Source of the DNA: Cecembia calidifontis
GTDB lineage: Bacteria; Bacteroidota; Bacteroidia; Cytophagales; Cyclobacteriaceae
Length of the DNA: 64,000 nucleotides
Direction: 5' to 3'
NCBI RefSeq assembly: GCF_004216715.1
Contig: NZ_SGXG01000001.1
Span: forward strand, 2,960,501-3,024,500
The translations under genes and the position numbers were made by a program. The notes beneath the pieces were generated by a model that was not told where the DNA came from, did not search any database, and was given only the letters and a program-made list of their open reading frames with translations. Below, one piece after another: positions 35,851 to 45,212 of the stretch. Each line of letters starts with the position of its first letter. Position 1 is the stretch's first letter.

Positions 35851-37480
35851 AACATTACTTATTGTTTTGTTTTTTCTCTTTTTTGGGTTTTCTGCAAATG
35901 CCCAGAACAGGTATGCCATACATTATAGATACAAGCCACAGGAGATGTTCAGTTTGGACAACCCCGCTGGATATTTAACAATCTCCTCCATCGAAAGAAG
36001 ATTGAGACAGAGGATTACCCTTGATAGCCTTGATCTTCCTGTTTCAGAAAAATACATAAAATCGATAATTCCTTTGGTGGACCAAGTGCTTTACCATAGC
36101 AAATGGCTGAATGCCTCTGTGGTCATCGCCAATGAAGAGAATTTGGAGAAGATTCAATCTTTGGATTTTGTAAGCTCTGTGGAATTCGTTGCAAGGGGTT
36201 TTGTTCCTGAAGGGCGGCAGCTTCAGGCTGTCAATGCCCGTTCGGGTATGAAGGCAAACAAGAAAAAAAATGCCTCAACGGCTGAGGCGCCATTTGATTT
36301 TCAGAATGGCTTATTGGGTATTCAAGAAATGCATGAACTGGGATATACGGGTAAAGGGATTACTATAGCCATCTTTGATGCAGGATTTCCGGGTGTGGAT
36401 CAAATTCCCGCTTTTTCGCATTTGTTTGAGAATAACCAAATCATAGGAACCAGGGACTTTGTACATGTTTGGAACAAAAATGTGTTTTCTAAAAATCAAC
36501 ACGGGACCAACGTGCTTTCCCTTATGGCCTCCAATGATCCTGACTTGCTTGTTGCAGGAGCCCCCGATGCCCATTATATTTTATGCATCACGGAGGAAGT
36601 ACCCACTGAATTTAGGATAGAAGAATACAATTGGATTAAGGCAGCGGAATATGCCGATAGCTTAGGGGTAGATATCATCAACAGTTCTCTAGGATATTGG
36701 GATTTTGATGATCCTGGGATGGATTATTCTTTGGAGGATATGGACGGAGAAACAGCTGTAATATCCAAAGGAGCTACTATCGCTGCTAACAAGGGAATTT
36801 TGGTAGTTACCAGTGCAGGAAATTATGGCAATAGAGGAGAGCGGAGTATTACAGCTCCTTCTGATGCTAAAGGAATCTTATCGGTTGGCGCAACCAATAT
36901 GGGTATGGACAGGGCCTCATTCAGTTCCCAGGGACCTACGGCAGATGGAAGGATAAAGCCTGAGGTAAGTACTTTTGGTGAGCAGGTTTGGCTTATCCGT
37001 AGTACCGGAAATTTGGGAAGATCCAGCGGAACTTCTTTTTCTGCCCCTCAGATAGCGGCTTTTGCGGCGGGCTTATGGCAAGCTAGACCGGAATGGACAA
37101 AGGAAAAGCTGATTGAAGAAATTTTAAAAAGCAGTTCTCAGGCAGAGGATCCTGATAATTGGTTAGGATACGGGATACCCAATTTTGCCAAGGCATATTA
37201 TGGCCCTGTATTAGGAGGGATTACCGTTGAAGAGCAGGAATGGAAAATTTATCCCAATCCCCTCAAGGGTTCAGAACTTTTTATACAATTCGGAAATTCC
37301 GAGCAAGGGGAGTTTGCTCTCCTTGATTTGAAGGGGAGGGTGATGAAACAGGCATCTTTGAGCAGGGGGAGCCTTAGGGACCCATTTGAGGTGGAGATTC
37401 CAGAATTGCCTTCCGGTATTTATATAGTCGAAGTGCAGTCCGGATCGGATATAAAGCGGACAAAATTGATGAAATGGTAG
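35837..37480 (+). CDS. S8 subtilisin-like protease with T9SS sorting domain
   Basis: A 547-residue secreted protease. A signal peptide (to about residue 23) and an N-terminal propeptide-like region (to about 155) precede the S8 domain with Asp181 (IAIFDAGFPGVD), His222 (NQHGTNVLSLMA), oxyanion Asn328 (TSAGNYGN) and nucleophile Ser400 (SSGTSFSAPQIA). The C-terminal about 80 residues (WKIYPNPLKGSELFIQF ... GIYIVEV ... RTKLMKW) form a type A T9SS sorting domain, so the enzyme is exported across the outer membrane and anchored or released there. T9SS components themselves are not in the window. Its start overlaps the upstream lipoprotein gene. Confidence 0.9.
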   Translation: MANYKTLLIVLFFLFFGFSANAQNRYAIHYRYKPQEMFSLDNPAGYLTISSIERRLRQRITLDSLDLPVSEKYIKSIIPLVDQVLYHSKWLNASVVIANEENLEKIQSLDFVSSVEFVARGFVPEGRQLQAVNARSGMKANKKKNASTAEAPFDFQNGLLGIQEMHELGYTGKGITIAIFDAGFPGVDQIPAFSHLFENNQIIGTRDFVHVWNKNVFSKNQHGTNVLSLMASNDPDLLVAGAPDAHYILCITEEVPTEFRIEEYNWIKAAEYADSLGVDIINSSLGYWDFDDPGMDYSLEDMDGETAVISKGATIAANKGILVVTSAGNYGNRGERSITAPSDAKGILSVGATNMGMDRASFSSQGPTADGRIKPEVSTFGEQVWLIRSTGNLGRSSGTSFSAPQIAAFAAGLWQARPEWTKEKLIEEILKSSSQAEDPDNWLGYGIPNFAKAYYGPVLGGITVEEQEWKIYPNPLKGSELFIQFGNSEQGEFALLDLKGRVMKQASLSRGSLRDPFEVEIPELPSGIYIVEVQSGSDIKRTKLMKW

Positions 37481-37531
37481 GCTGCGATCTGTATTTTTCT
37501 TTTTTTTGCAGCCTGATATAAATAATCCCTC

Positions 37532-38185
37532 ATGTCAATCAAAATAGCCCCCTCTATCTTAGCGGCAGACTTTGCCAATCTTCAAAAAGAAGTTGAAATG
37601 CTTAACGCCTCTGAGGCAGATTATATCCATGTAGACATCATGGATGGCGTTTTTGTACCCAATATTTCATTTGGATTTCCTGTGACAGAAGCCATCAAGA
37701 GACATGCAAAGAAACCTTTGGATGTACATTTGATGATTGTGGATCCGGACCGGTATCTGGAAGAATTCAAAAAAGCAGGGGCAGAAATCATTTCTGTTCA
37801 TTATGAGGCCTGTGTTCATTTACATAGGACGCTACAGCATATCAGATCCTTAGGATGTAAAGCCGGAGTAGCCGTTAATCCGCACACCCCTATCGAACAT
37901 TTGGAAAATATTCTGGAAGAAGTGGATATGGTATTACTGATGTCTGTCAATCCGGGCTTTGGAGGGCAGAAATTTATTCCAAATACCATTTCAAAAGTTA
38001 GAAGACTGAGCAAAATGATTGCAGAAAAAGGTCTAAATACCCTGATTGAAATCGATGGGGGGGTAAATCAGGCCAATGCCCCCTTGCTTGTGGAAGCGGG
38101 AGCCAATGTCCTGGTTGCAGGTAATTTTGTGTTTTCTTCGGAAAATCCAATCCTAACTATTAAAAACTTAAAAAACCTTCAATAG
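37532..38185 (+). CDS. rpe: ribulose-phosphate 3-epimerase
   Basis: A 217-residue TIM-barrel enzyme interconverting ribulose 5-phosphate and xylulose 5-phosphate in the pentose phosphate pathway. SILAADFANL, YIHVDIMDGVFVPNISFG, DVHLMI, LLMSVNPGFGGQKFI and EIDGGVN carry the catalytic Asp pair, metal-binding His residues and phosphate-binding loops in the expected order. The length is typical. It starts 51 bp after the subtilase gene and appears monocistronic or weakly linked. Confidence 0.94.
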   Translation: MSIKIAPSILAADFANLQKEVEMLNASEADYIHVDIMDGVFVPNISFGFPVTEAIKRHAKKPLDVHLMIVDPDRYLEEFKKAGAEIISVHYEACVHLHRTLQHIRSLGCKAGVAVNPHTPIEHLENILEEVDMVLLMSVNPGFGGQKFIPNTISKVRRLSKMIAEKGLNTLIEIDGGVNQANAPLLVEAGANVLVAGNFVFSSENPILTIKNLKNLQ

Positions 38186-38346
38186 GATTGGATGGTTTGG
38201 CGGATTTGTTACCTTTTATGGGTAATATTTGCCTTTTAACAAGTTTTAGGGCATTGTTTTTGTGGTTTTTCTTGTGAATTTGAATTTAATGCTATTTATT
38301 GAAAATTGAATTCAAAAAAAATATACAACAAAAACCAATTATTGCA

Positions 38347-38841
38347 ATGAAAAAGCTATTCTTACTTGCCTTCCTGATGTTAGGGATTTTCAGTGTTCAG
38401 AGTTTTGCCCAGGATGAAAGCGAAGAATTGACAGAGGAGGAAATGCTGAAGTATGCGGCCATGGAGGCAAAGGTACAGGCCTTTATCAAGGAAAAACAAA
38501 CCACGATGGAGGAAATGATCAAAAACAATGAAGCCTTAGGAGGCGGTGCCCGGTACAATGAAATCAAAGGTGCTTGGGGGAAAGAGGATAAATTGGCTGA
38601 AATTGAAATCACCGAAGAGGAGAGGGCTGCTTTCGCAGAGATTCAGTCCTACATAGACGCTATCGGTGATGAGGTAAAGGAATACATGACTGGATTGATC
38701 ATGGACCAGGAAGTTTTGGGTGCCGCTACCTACAATAAAGTAAGGAGAGCAATGAATGCAGATCCGGCAGTAAAAGAAAAAATAAACTCATTGGTCGCAG
38801 AACTGAAGGAGAACGGTGAGGAAAATTCTGCACAGAACTAA
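38347..38841 (+). CDS. exported helical protein, DUF4168-like
   Basis: A 164-residue periplasmic protein. I chose the ATG at 38347 rather than the upstream frame start at 38299 because it begins a clean signal peptide (MKKLFLLAFLMLGIFSVQSFAQ). The mature part is helical and looks internally duplicated: LTEEEMLKYAAMEAKVQAFI with EALGGGARYNEIKGAW, then ITEEERAAFAEIQSYIDAI with EVLGAATYNKVRRAM. NKVRRAMNADPAVKEKI resembles the end of the DUF4168 domain. Function unknown. A terminator follows. Confidence 0.68.
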   Translation: MKKLFLLAFLMLGIFSVQSFAQDESEELTEEEMLKYAAMEAKVQAFIKEKQTTMEEMIKNNEALGGGARYNEIKGAWGKEDKLAEIEITEEERAAFAEIQSYIDAIGDEVKEYMTGLIMDQEVLGAATYNKVRRAMNADPAVKEKINSLVAELKENGEENSAQN

Positions 38842-38862
38842 AATTGATTTTAAGGTAACTGG

Positions 38863-38900
38863 TAAAAAAAGGTCCCAATATTCGGGGCCTTTTTTGTTTT
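38863..38900 (+). terminator. intrinsic terminator
   Basis: AAAAAAGGTCCC and GGGGCCTTTTTT form an imperfect hairpin around AATATTC, with a T run. It lies about 25 bp past the DUF4168-like gene. Confidence 0.7.
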
Positions 38901-38942
38901 TTAGGATGTATAATTTTTAATTTCGGTTTCGTTAATACAGAT

Positions 38943-39923
38943 ATGAAAAAAGCACCCGTATTTTTAATTCTTTTTTTCCTTTTTGGGGCTGCTATTGCCC
39001 AGGATGATATTTTTGGAATTGACACCAAGGCAAGGACAAAAAACAGAAAAGCTCAAAGTGATGTGGGGAATTTTACCCGTAATCTCATCAGCAATATCAG
39101 TTTTGAATTTTCGGGTGGTGGAGCTTATCATGTGCCTGTAATCGACTTCAATTCCGAACAGCCGGGCCAATATCCTATTGTTCAGTACAGGAACTTGGAA
39201 GAACCTAGGGAATTGACCTCGGAAGATACGATTAGATTTAGGGGCAATGGCATGGCCTATCCAATTAATCTTGGAGTAAGGATCAATGTCTTTAATGCTC
39301 TGACAATAGGTGGTGGTTATGGTAGGGAATTCGGTCGGCTTTCTTCTCTTAAAGGAAATGATTATGAGTTTCTGTTTGAAAACAGAAATTACACCTTTGA
39401 TAAAGTTTATGCCAATGTGGGACTGGTACTTTATGATGCGAGAAAAAGAGCCAAATACCTGAATTGGAGATATAGGCGATATGCTTCATCCAATTTTTAC
39501 ATGCAATCAGAGAAGAATCAAAGGATCCGTCAAAACTATCCCTGGAGATTTTTATTGGATGCAGAATTTGGAAATGTCATTATCCGGAAATCCTTTGATG
39601 AAAGGTTGCTGACCAATAATCAGACTTTTTACAGTGTGGGATTAAGAATAGAAAGGGAGTTTTCAGAATACACACGTTTCTTTGTCAGGGGTGGGGCTGA
39701 ATTCAGAAATTTTATTTTTCAGGCGGAAAATTTAGCAAGTTTTCAGGATTTGAGACAAAATCTTTATGTGGCCCAGGTTGGCCTATCTATCAATCTTCCG
39801 GGAACCAAGCGTTGCAAGGTCCAGGGTTGTGGGGTGGTAATGAAGCACTTACATGATGGAGTGGAATATAGGGGAAGTTCAATTTTCAGACTTCAGAACC
39901 GAAAGATTGGGCAGTGGTATTAA
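38943..39923 (+). CDS. predicted outer-membrane beta-barrel protein
   Basis: A 326-residue exported protein with signal peptide MKKAPVFLILFFLFGAAIAQ. The mature part alternates polar and hydrophobic residues with glycine and aromatic residues (GGGYGREFGRL, VYANVGLVLYDARKRA, FYSVGLRIEREF, FVRGGAEFRNFIF, YVAQVGLSINLPG), as in outer-membrane barrels. A C-terminal extension after the last strand has two cysteines close together (CKVQGC) and ends KIGQWY, which is unusual for a barrel. I do not recognise the family. It lies between the DUF4168-like gene and gyrA. Confidence 0.65.
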   Translation: MKKAPVFLILFFLFGAAIAQDDIFGIDTKARTKNRKAQSDVGNFTRNLISNISFEFSGGGAYHVPVIDFNSEQPGQYPIVQYRNLEEPRELTSEDTIRFRGNGMAYPINLGVRINVFNALTIGGGYGREFGRLSSLKGNDYEFLFENRNYTFDKVYANVGLVLYDARKRAKYLNWRYRRYASSNFYMQSEKNQRIRQNYPWRFLLDAEFGNVIIRKSFDERLLTNNQTFYSVGLRIEREFSEYTRFFVRGGAEFRNFIFQAENLASFQDLRQNLYVAQVGLSINLPGTKRCKVQGCGVVMKHLHDGVEYRGSSIFRLQNRKIGQWY

Positions 39924-40018
39924 ATGCTGCCCTTTAAGCTTTCCAATCACGGAATAAGCTGTTTCAAAAGCGTTTTCTTTTTATTAACTTGCCAGCTTAT
40001 TGAGTACGAACAAAAAAT

Positions 40019-42505
40019 ATGGCGCAAGGAGAAAACGAGAACATTATACCAATTAACATAGAGGAAGAAATGCGTGGTGCCTACATCGACTATTCGATGT
40101 CGGTAATTGTTTCCAGAGCGCTTCCGGATGTCCGTGACGGACTCAAACCAGTTCACAGAAGAATACTTTTTGGAATGCAGGAACTGGGAGTTTTGCACAA
40201 TAAGCCTTTTAAGAAATCAGCTAGAATTGTAGGGGAAGTGCTTGGTAAGTACCACCCACACGGTGATTCTGCAGTATATGAAACCATGGTACGTATGGCC
40301 CAGCCTTGGTCCTTGCGGTATCCATTGGTGGATGGTCAGGGTAACTTTGGCTCGATAGATGGAGATAATCCGGCTGCGATGCGTTATACCGAAGCTAGGC
40401 TGAAACGCATAGCAGAAGAGTTGTTGATTGACATCAATAAAGAAACGGTAGATTTCCAGCTCAACTTCGATGACTCCCTAAAGGAGCCTGTTGTTCTTCC
40501 TGCTAAAATTCCAGCACTCTTATTAAATGGTGCTTCTGGAATTGCAGTAGGTATGGCGACCAATATGGCACCTCACAATCTGGGTGAAGTTGTGGACGGG
40601 ATCATTGCCTATATTGACAACAGGGATATTACTGTATCTGAATTGATGCAGCATATCATTGCTCCTGACTTCCCAACTGGGGGTATTATTTATGGCTATA
40701 ATGGTGTTAAGGCTGCTTTTGAAACTGGCCGCGGTAGGATTATTCTTCGCGGAAAGGCAGAAGTGGAGACCAAAGACAGCGGTAAAGAGGCTATCATCAT
40801 TTCAGAAATCCCTTATTTGGTCAATAAGGCCAACATGATAGAGAAGACGGCCCAGCTGATCACTGAAAAGAAAATAGAAGGAATTTCCGCCATCAGGGAT
40901 GAATCTGACCGTCAGGGAATGAGGATTGTTTATGAACTGAAAAGGGATGCCATACCCAATGTGGTATTGAATAACCTTTATAAACAAACACAGTTACAGA
41001 CATCATTCTCAGTTAATAATGTGGCCTTAGTAAAAGGAAGGCCGCAAACCTTGAACCTGAAAGACATGATTACCCACTATGTCAATCACAGGCATGAAGT
41101 GGTGGTCAGAAGAACTGAATACGAATTAAAAGAAGCCGAGAAGAGGGCTCACATCCTGGAAGGTTATCTGATAGCCTTAGACAATCTAGATGAGGTGATT
41201 TCTTTGATCAGAAGCTCAAGAGATCCGGAGACCGCAAGGAATGGCTTGATGGAGCGCTTTGGCCTAAGTGAAATTCAGGCCCGTGCGATCCTCGACATGA
41301 GGTTGCAACGTCTGACAGGTATGGAGCGGGAGAAGATCCAAGAGGAATACAAAGAGATCATGCTGTTGATTGAAGATCTAAAAGATATCCTTGGGAGCGA
41401 AGAAAGAAGGATGCAGATTATCAAGGATGAATTGTCTGAAATGAAAGAGCGTTACAATGACGAAAGAAGAACCGTCATTGAGCACAACGCTGAGGATTTC
41501 AGTTACGAAGACATGATTCCAAATGAAGAAGTGGTCATTACCGTATCTCATCAAGGTTATATTAAGAGGACTTTGTTGACAGAATATAGGACACAAAGTA
41601 GAGGTGGAGTGGGTTCCAGAGGTGCGGCTACCAAAGAGGATGATTGGACAGAATACTTGTTTACTGCTTCCACGCATAATTATCTGCTGATTTTTACAGA
41701 TCACGGAAAATTATTCTGGTTGAAAACCTATGCCATTCCAGAAGGATCAAAAACTTCGAAAGGAAGACCCATTCAGAATTTGATCAATATAGAACCTGAA
41801 GACAAAATCAGATCTATCATACAGGTAGGAGATTTGAATGACGAGGATTATGTCAATAATAACTTCCTAGTGATGGTCACCAAGCAGGGGGTAATCAAAA
41901 AGACGACTTTGGAACAATACTCCAGGCCAAGGTCCAACGGTATTATTGCTCTCAATATCAGGGAAGATGACCAGTTGCTTCAGGTGGATATGACCAATGG
42001 GGATTCCCATATTATCATCGCGGCAAAATCAGGAAGGGCTATCCATTTCCACGAATCCACAGTCAGGCCGATGGGCAGGACAGCGACGGGTGTGAAGGCC
42101 ATAACGTTAAGTGATGTTAAAGACGAAGTTATTGGCATGGTATGTGCTTCAAGAGAAGATGCAAGCCTGCTGGTAGTTTCCGAGAAAGGATATGGCAAGA
42201 GGTCACCTTTAGAAGAATACAGAATTACCAATAGGGGAGGAAAAGGAGTGAAGGCCATGAATATTACCGAAAAGACTGGTAATTTGGTGGCCATCAAAGA
42301 AGTGGTAGATTCAGATGATTTGATGATCATAAATAAGTCAGGAATCACTATCCGGACTCCGGTTTCAGAACTTAGGGTGATGGGACGGGCCACCCAGGGT
42401 GTACGTCTGATCAAACTCAGTGAAGGGGATGAAATATCCTCAGTAGAAAAAATTAAAAAAGATGAGGAGGAGGAAGAACCGTCTGCCGCTCCTCAAAATG
42501 AATAG
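40019..42505 (+). CDS. gyrA: DNA gyrase subunit A
   Basis: An 828-residue type II topoisomerase subunit that cuts and rejoins DNA in the GyrA2GyrB2 complex. The start MAQGENENIIPINIEEEMRGAYIDYSMSVIVSRALPDVRDGLKPVHRRIL is canonical. The quinolone-resistance region reads HPHGDSAVYETMVRMAQPW, with Ser at the position of E. coli Ser83 and Glu at the position of Asp87, and the catalytic Tyr lies in AAMRYTEARL. The C-terminal domain has six beta-pinwheel blades with the GyrA-box-like SRGGVGSRG. It ends in an acidic tail (EEEEPSAAPQNE). No parC is near. Confidence 0.95.
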   Translation: MAQGENENIIPINIEEEMRGAYIDYSMSVIVSRALPDVRDGLKPVHRRILFGMQELGVLHNKPFKKSARIVGEVLGKYHPHGDSAVYETMVRMAQPWSLRYPLVDGQGNFGSIDGDNPAAMRYTEARLKRIAEELLIDINKETVDFQLNFDDSLKEPVVLPAKIPALLLNGASGIAVGMATNMAPHNLGEVVDGIIAYIDNRDITVSELMQHIIAPDFPTGGIIYGYNGVKAAFETGRGRIILRGKAEVETKDSGKEAIIISEIPYLVNKANMIEKTAQLITEKKIEGISAIRDESDRQGMRIVYELKRDAIPNVVLNNLYKQTQLQTSFSVNNVALVKGRPQTLNLKDMITHYVNHRHEVVVRRTEYELKEAEKRAHILEGYLIALDNLDEVISLIRSSRDPETARNGLMERFGLSEIQARAILDMRLQRLTGMEREKIQEEYKEIMLLIEDLKDILGSEERRMQIIKDELSEMKERYNDERRTVIEHNAEDFSYEDMIPNEEVVITVSHQGYIKRTLLTEYRTQSRGGVGSRGAATKEDDWTEYLFTASTHNYLLIFTDHGKLFWLKTYAIPEGSKTSKGRPIQNLINIEPEDKIRSIIQVGDLNDEDYVNNNFLVMVTKQGVIKKTTLEQYSRPRSNGIIALNIREDDQLLQVDMTNGDSHIIIAAKSGRAIHFHESTVRPMGRTATGVKAITLSDVKDEVIGMVCASREDASLLVVSEKGYGKRSPLEEYRITNRGGKGVKAMNITEKTGNLVAIKEVVDSDDLMIINKSGITIRTPVSELRVMGRATQGVRLIKLSEGDEISSVEKIKKDEEEEEPSAAPQNE

Positions 42506-42545
42506 AGCTTAAACATTACCAAACAATTAGCAAAATTAAACGCAA

Positions 42546-43763
42546 ATGAAAAAGTTAATTCTATCGTTGGCATTGGTTGTGGCTGCATCCACTGCTTTTG
42601 CACAAAAGAAGGTTGTCAACTCAGCTGATAGGAACTTCAAGAAAGGAGATCTGGAAGCTGCGATGAACGATATCCAAGCTGCTTTGGAGAACCCTGAGAC
42701 AATGAATGATCCCAATACAACTTTGGTTAAGGCTAAAATTTTAACCAAAATGTTTGAATTGGATGAAGATATGGCAGCATCTACTGTCAAAACTGGAAGA
42801 TCCGCTTTGGAGGCATTCGATAAAACCATGTCTATGGTCGGAAATGACAAAAACAGCAAAATCGGGAAAGAAGTCTATAAAGAAGAGGTACCTGGTCTTC
42901 CTGATAACTTAAGGCCATTCTCAAAAATGACGCTTAGAAATTCTGCTTTCAACAAAGCACTTCAAGCTTATGAAGAGGATGATTATTCCATGTCTTATGA
43001 ATTCTTCAATCTTGTTTCAGAAATTGACCCAGCTGACACCACAGCACACTTCAATGCAGGATACTTGGCTTACCAAGAGCTAGGCAAAACAGAGGATGCC
43101 AAAAAGCATTTCAAGGCTTTGATTGAAGTTCCTGAATATAACAAGTTGAATACTTATTACTTCCTGATCCAAATCGCAAGTGCAGAAGACCAGGATCCAG
43201 AGCAGGCTTATAAATATGTGATTGCGGCTAGAAAAGACTTCCCTGAGGATAAAACTTTATCGGAGTTTGAGGTTCAATTATTGCTTCAAATGAACAAAAT
43301 GGAAGAAGCCATGGCTTCTGTGAAGGAGGCTTTGAAGGATGATCCAAATAATTCAGGCTTGCTTTTGAGATACGGCTACCTATTGGAGCAATCTGGAGAT
43401 TTGGATGGCGCTTTGGAGCAATACAAGAAATCTGTTGAAGTAAATCCAGACTTTTTTGAAGGTAATTTTTATACTGGAGCAATTTTATTGGAACAAGCTA
43501 GAAAAATTTTAGCTGAAATCAATGAACTTTCAGATGATGAATGGGAGAAAAGAGCACCTGAAATGGGGATGAAAGCAGACTCATATTATAAAGATGCCAT
43601 TCCTTATTTTACTAAAGCTTCTGAACTTAGGGATGGACAAGCATCTGGCGAAGTTTTGGAATTATTGTTTCAAATTCATACAAGGTTGAAAAATACTGCT
43701 GAAGCAGAAAAATATAACCAAAGGTTAATTAGTATATTCGGCCCCAATTGGATGGAAAGATAA
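42546..43763 (+). CDS. exported TPR protein
   Basis: A 405-residue periplasmic protein with signal peptide MKKLILSLALVVAASTAFAQ and several tetratricopeptide repeats: NSADRNFKKGDLEAAMNDIQ, HFNAGYLAYQELGKTEDAKKHF, GLLLRYGYLLEQSGDLDGALEQYKKSVEVNPD and FTKASELRDGQASGE-type units. Such proteins are common in Bacteroidota envelopes as scaffolds. Its codons look biased towards a small set (GCT, GAA, AAA), as in well-expressed genes. It lies 40 bp after gyrA and ends at a very strong terminator; co-transcription with gyrA is possible. Confidence 0.83.
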   Translation: MKKLILSLALVVAASTAFAQKKVVNSADRNFKKGDLEAAMNDIQAALENPETMNDPNTTLVKAKILTKMFELDEDMAASTVKTGRSALEAFDKTMSMVGNDKNSKIGKEVYKEEVPGLPDNLRPFSKMTLRNSAFNKALQAYEEDDYSMSYEFFNLVSEIDPADTTAHFNAGYLAYQELGKTEDAKKHFKALIEVPEYNKLNTYYFLIQIASAEDQDPEQAYKYVIAARKDFPEDKTLSEFEVQLLLQMNKMEEAMASVKEALKDDPNNSGLLLRYGYLLEQSGDLDGALEQYKKSVEVNPDFFEGNFYTGAILLEQARKILAEINELSDDEWEKRAPEMGMKADSYYKDAIPYFTKASELRDGQASGEVLELLFQIHTRLKNTAEAEKYNQRLISIFGPNWMER

Positions 43764-43769
43764 AATAAA

Positions 43770-43810
43770 AACTAAAGGCTCAATGGTGAACATTGAGCCT
43801 TTAGTTTTTT
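43770..43810 (+). terminator. strong intrinsic terminator, 16-bp perfect stem
   Basis: Arms 43770-43785 and 43791-43806 are exact reverse complements (AACTAAAGGCTCAATG and partner) around the loop GTGAA, followed by TTTT. It closes the gyrA/TPR region and marks the start of the AT-rich island. Confidence 0.85.
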
Positions 43811-43875
43811 GTAAAAAAAGTTGCATTTTTGATTTTTTTTTTTACCTTTATTTTTCACTAAATAATCATAATAAA

Positions 43876-44055
43876 ATGAAAAAAACTTTAATTATTCTAT
43901 CTTTGTTTCTAATTGTAGGAACTGGATTTTCTGTTTTTGCCGCGGACTGTATGCAGGCTAGTTCAATTGGTTGTTTTGACAGGTTTGGGACATTTTACCC
44001 AAATGATATTAAGGGATTAACTCCTGTTCCACCAAGACCTAATCCGCAACAGTAA
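43876..44055 (+). CDS. 59-residue secreted peptide
   Basis: From the ATG at 43876 the gene encodes a signal peptide (MKKTLIILSLFLIVGTGFSVFA) and a mature peptide of about 37 residues, ADCMQASSIGCFDRF and then GTFYPNDIKGLTP with a proline-rich end (VPPRPNPQQ). Its two cysteines could form a disulphide. The frame is open upstream to 43783 but that part covers the preceding terminator and is not expected to be translated. It is followed by its own terminator and then a BF3164-type lipoprotein. Small exported peptides (for example NVEALT-type) beside 6-bladed propeller lipoproteins are a known arrangement in Bacteroidota; the sequence itself has no family that I recognise. Confidence 0.7.
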   Translation: MKKTLIILSLFLIVGTGFSVFAADCMQASSIGCFDRFGTFYPNDIKGLTPVPPRPNPQQ

Positions 44056-44065
44056 ATTTAAATTG

Positions 44066-44098
44066 ATTGGCTGCCTGTATTAGGCAGCCAATTTTTTT
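44066..44098 (+). terminator. strong intrinsic terminator after the peptide gene
   Basis: ATTGGCTGCCT (44066-44076) pairs perfectly with AGGCAGCCAAT (44082-44092), followed by a T run. Its position means the peptide can be made in excess of the downstream lipoprotein. Confidence 0.85.
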
Positions 44099-44168
44099 GA
44101 ACAGTCTTTAACGATATAACCCTTTTTTGTTAAGGATAATTAATGGTATTAAAAAATAATTATGAAAT

Positions 44169-45212
44169 ATGAATAAATTTATTCTCTTTATTGTTTTAAT
44201 TTTTATTAGTTGTAAAGATGAAAATCCTGTAAATGAAAAAATATTAACTTCAAAAAAAATAATCTTTAACGAGTTGATAAATCCACAAAAAATTTTTTTA
44301 AAAGGTGATTACATTATTGTTTTTGAAAGAAATGGTATACCAGAAGATAAAGCACCTATTCATTTAATAGATTTAATCGAATTTAAATATAAAACTTCCT
44401 GTGGAAAAATTGGTTTTGGCCCTGGGGAGTTGCCAGATGCCCATAATTTTGATTTTGGGTTTAACGATTCGACTTTTTGGGTGTATAGCGCTTTAGATAA
44501 AAAAATAAATGAGTTTAGTTTGTTTTTTTATAATGACCTTGCGTTAAACCAAATTAAACAATCTGAGCAATTTTATAAAGTTTATTCCGCACTTTTCTCA
44601 GAGGAAGAAAAATTCATTGGACTTCAAGTAGATTCCCCTCATAGATTTATTGAGTTTGATATTTTAAATGGACAAGAAGAAGGTTTTGGTAAATTAAAAA
44701 ATTTCACGGATTTGAAAATTGAAGACTCTTTTCTTCTTTCTCAGTTGAATATGGGCTGGTTTGGATCTTCTCAAAATAAAAGTATTTTTGCTGTAGCATA
44801 TAATTTTTTTCCTGTTGTTGAAATTTTTCATAAAGAGACACAGGAGTTTTATTATTTTATAAAAGACGAATCTTTTAAACCTAAATTTAAAATTCAAGGA
44901 AACACGGGAAATGATTTTATTTTTTGGGATTTGAACTCACCCTATCAGTTCAGAGATATTTGGATTACAGATAAACATATCTTTGCTTTATTTGGAGGCT
45001 ATAGTGAAAATCAGATCCAAAAACAATCCACTGTAGCAAAACAGGTCTATAAATTGAGCTTAAAAGGTGAGTTAATAGAAATTTACAATTTGGACAGATC
45101 AATTAATAATTTTGCAGTCAATAATTCCGAAGATTTGATAATAGGCCTTACAACAGATGAAAATCCTGGAATCGCTATATTTGAAATAAATGATAATGCA
45201 GTCCCCAAGTAA
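44169..45212 (+). CDS. BF3164-type 6-bladed beta-propeller lipoprotein
   Basis: A 347-residue lipoprotein (FIVLIFISC, Cys15). KIGFGPGELPDAHNFDFG near residue 79 is the characteristic motif of the BF3164/TolB-like propeller lipoproteins of Bacteroidota, and repeated aspartate/aromatic blades follow. Its codon use is strikingly AT-rich (many AAA, ATT, TTT) compared with the neighbouring genes, which suggests acquisition by transfer. No function is known. The preceding small exported peptide gene shares the same composition. The next 163 bp hold no feature that I can support. Confidence 0.78.
   Translation: MNKFILFIVLIFISCKDENPVNEKILTSKKIIFNELINPQKIFLKGDYIIVFERNGIPEDKAPIHLIDLIEFKYKTSCGKIGFGPGELPDAHNFDFGFNDSTFWVYSALDKKINEFSLFFYNDLALNQIKQSEQFYKVYSALFSEEEKFIGLQVDSPHRFIEFDILNGQEEGFGKLKNFTDLKIEDSFLLSQLNMGWFGSSQNKSIFAVAYNFFPVVEIFHKETQEFYYFIKDESFKPKFKIQGNTGNDFIFWDLNSPYQFRDIWITDKHIFALFGGYSENQIQKQSTVAKQVYKLSLKGELIEIYNLDRSINNFAVNNSEDLIIGLTTDENPGIAIFEINDNAVPK

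Noticed and set aside
37481..37531. GGCTGC and GCAGCC inverted repeat after the subtilase gene
   Set aside because: The T-rich tract lies in the loop, not after the stem, so it is not a normal terminator.
39947..40198. Minus-strand frame overlapping the gyrA start
   Set aside because: Antisense to gyrA and the preceding region without any recognisable product.
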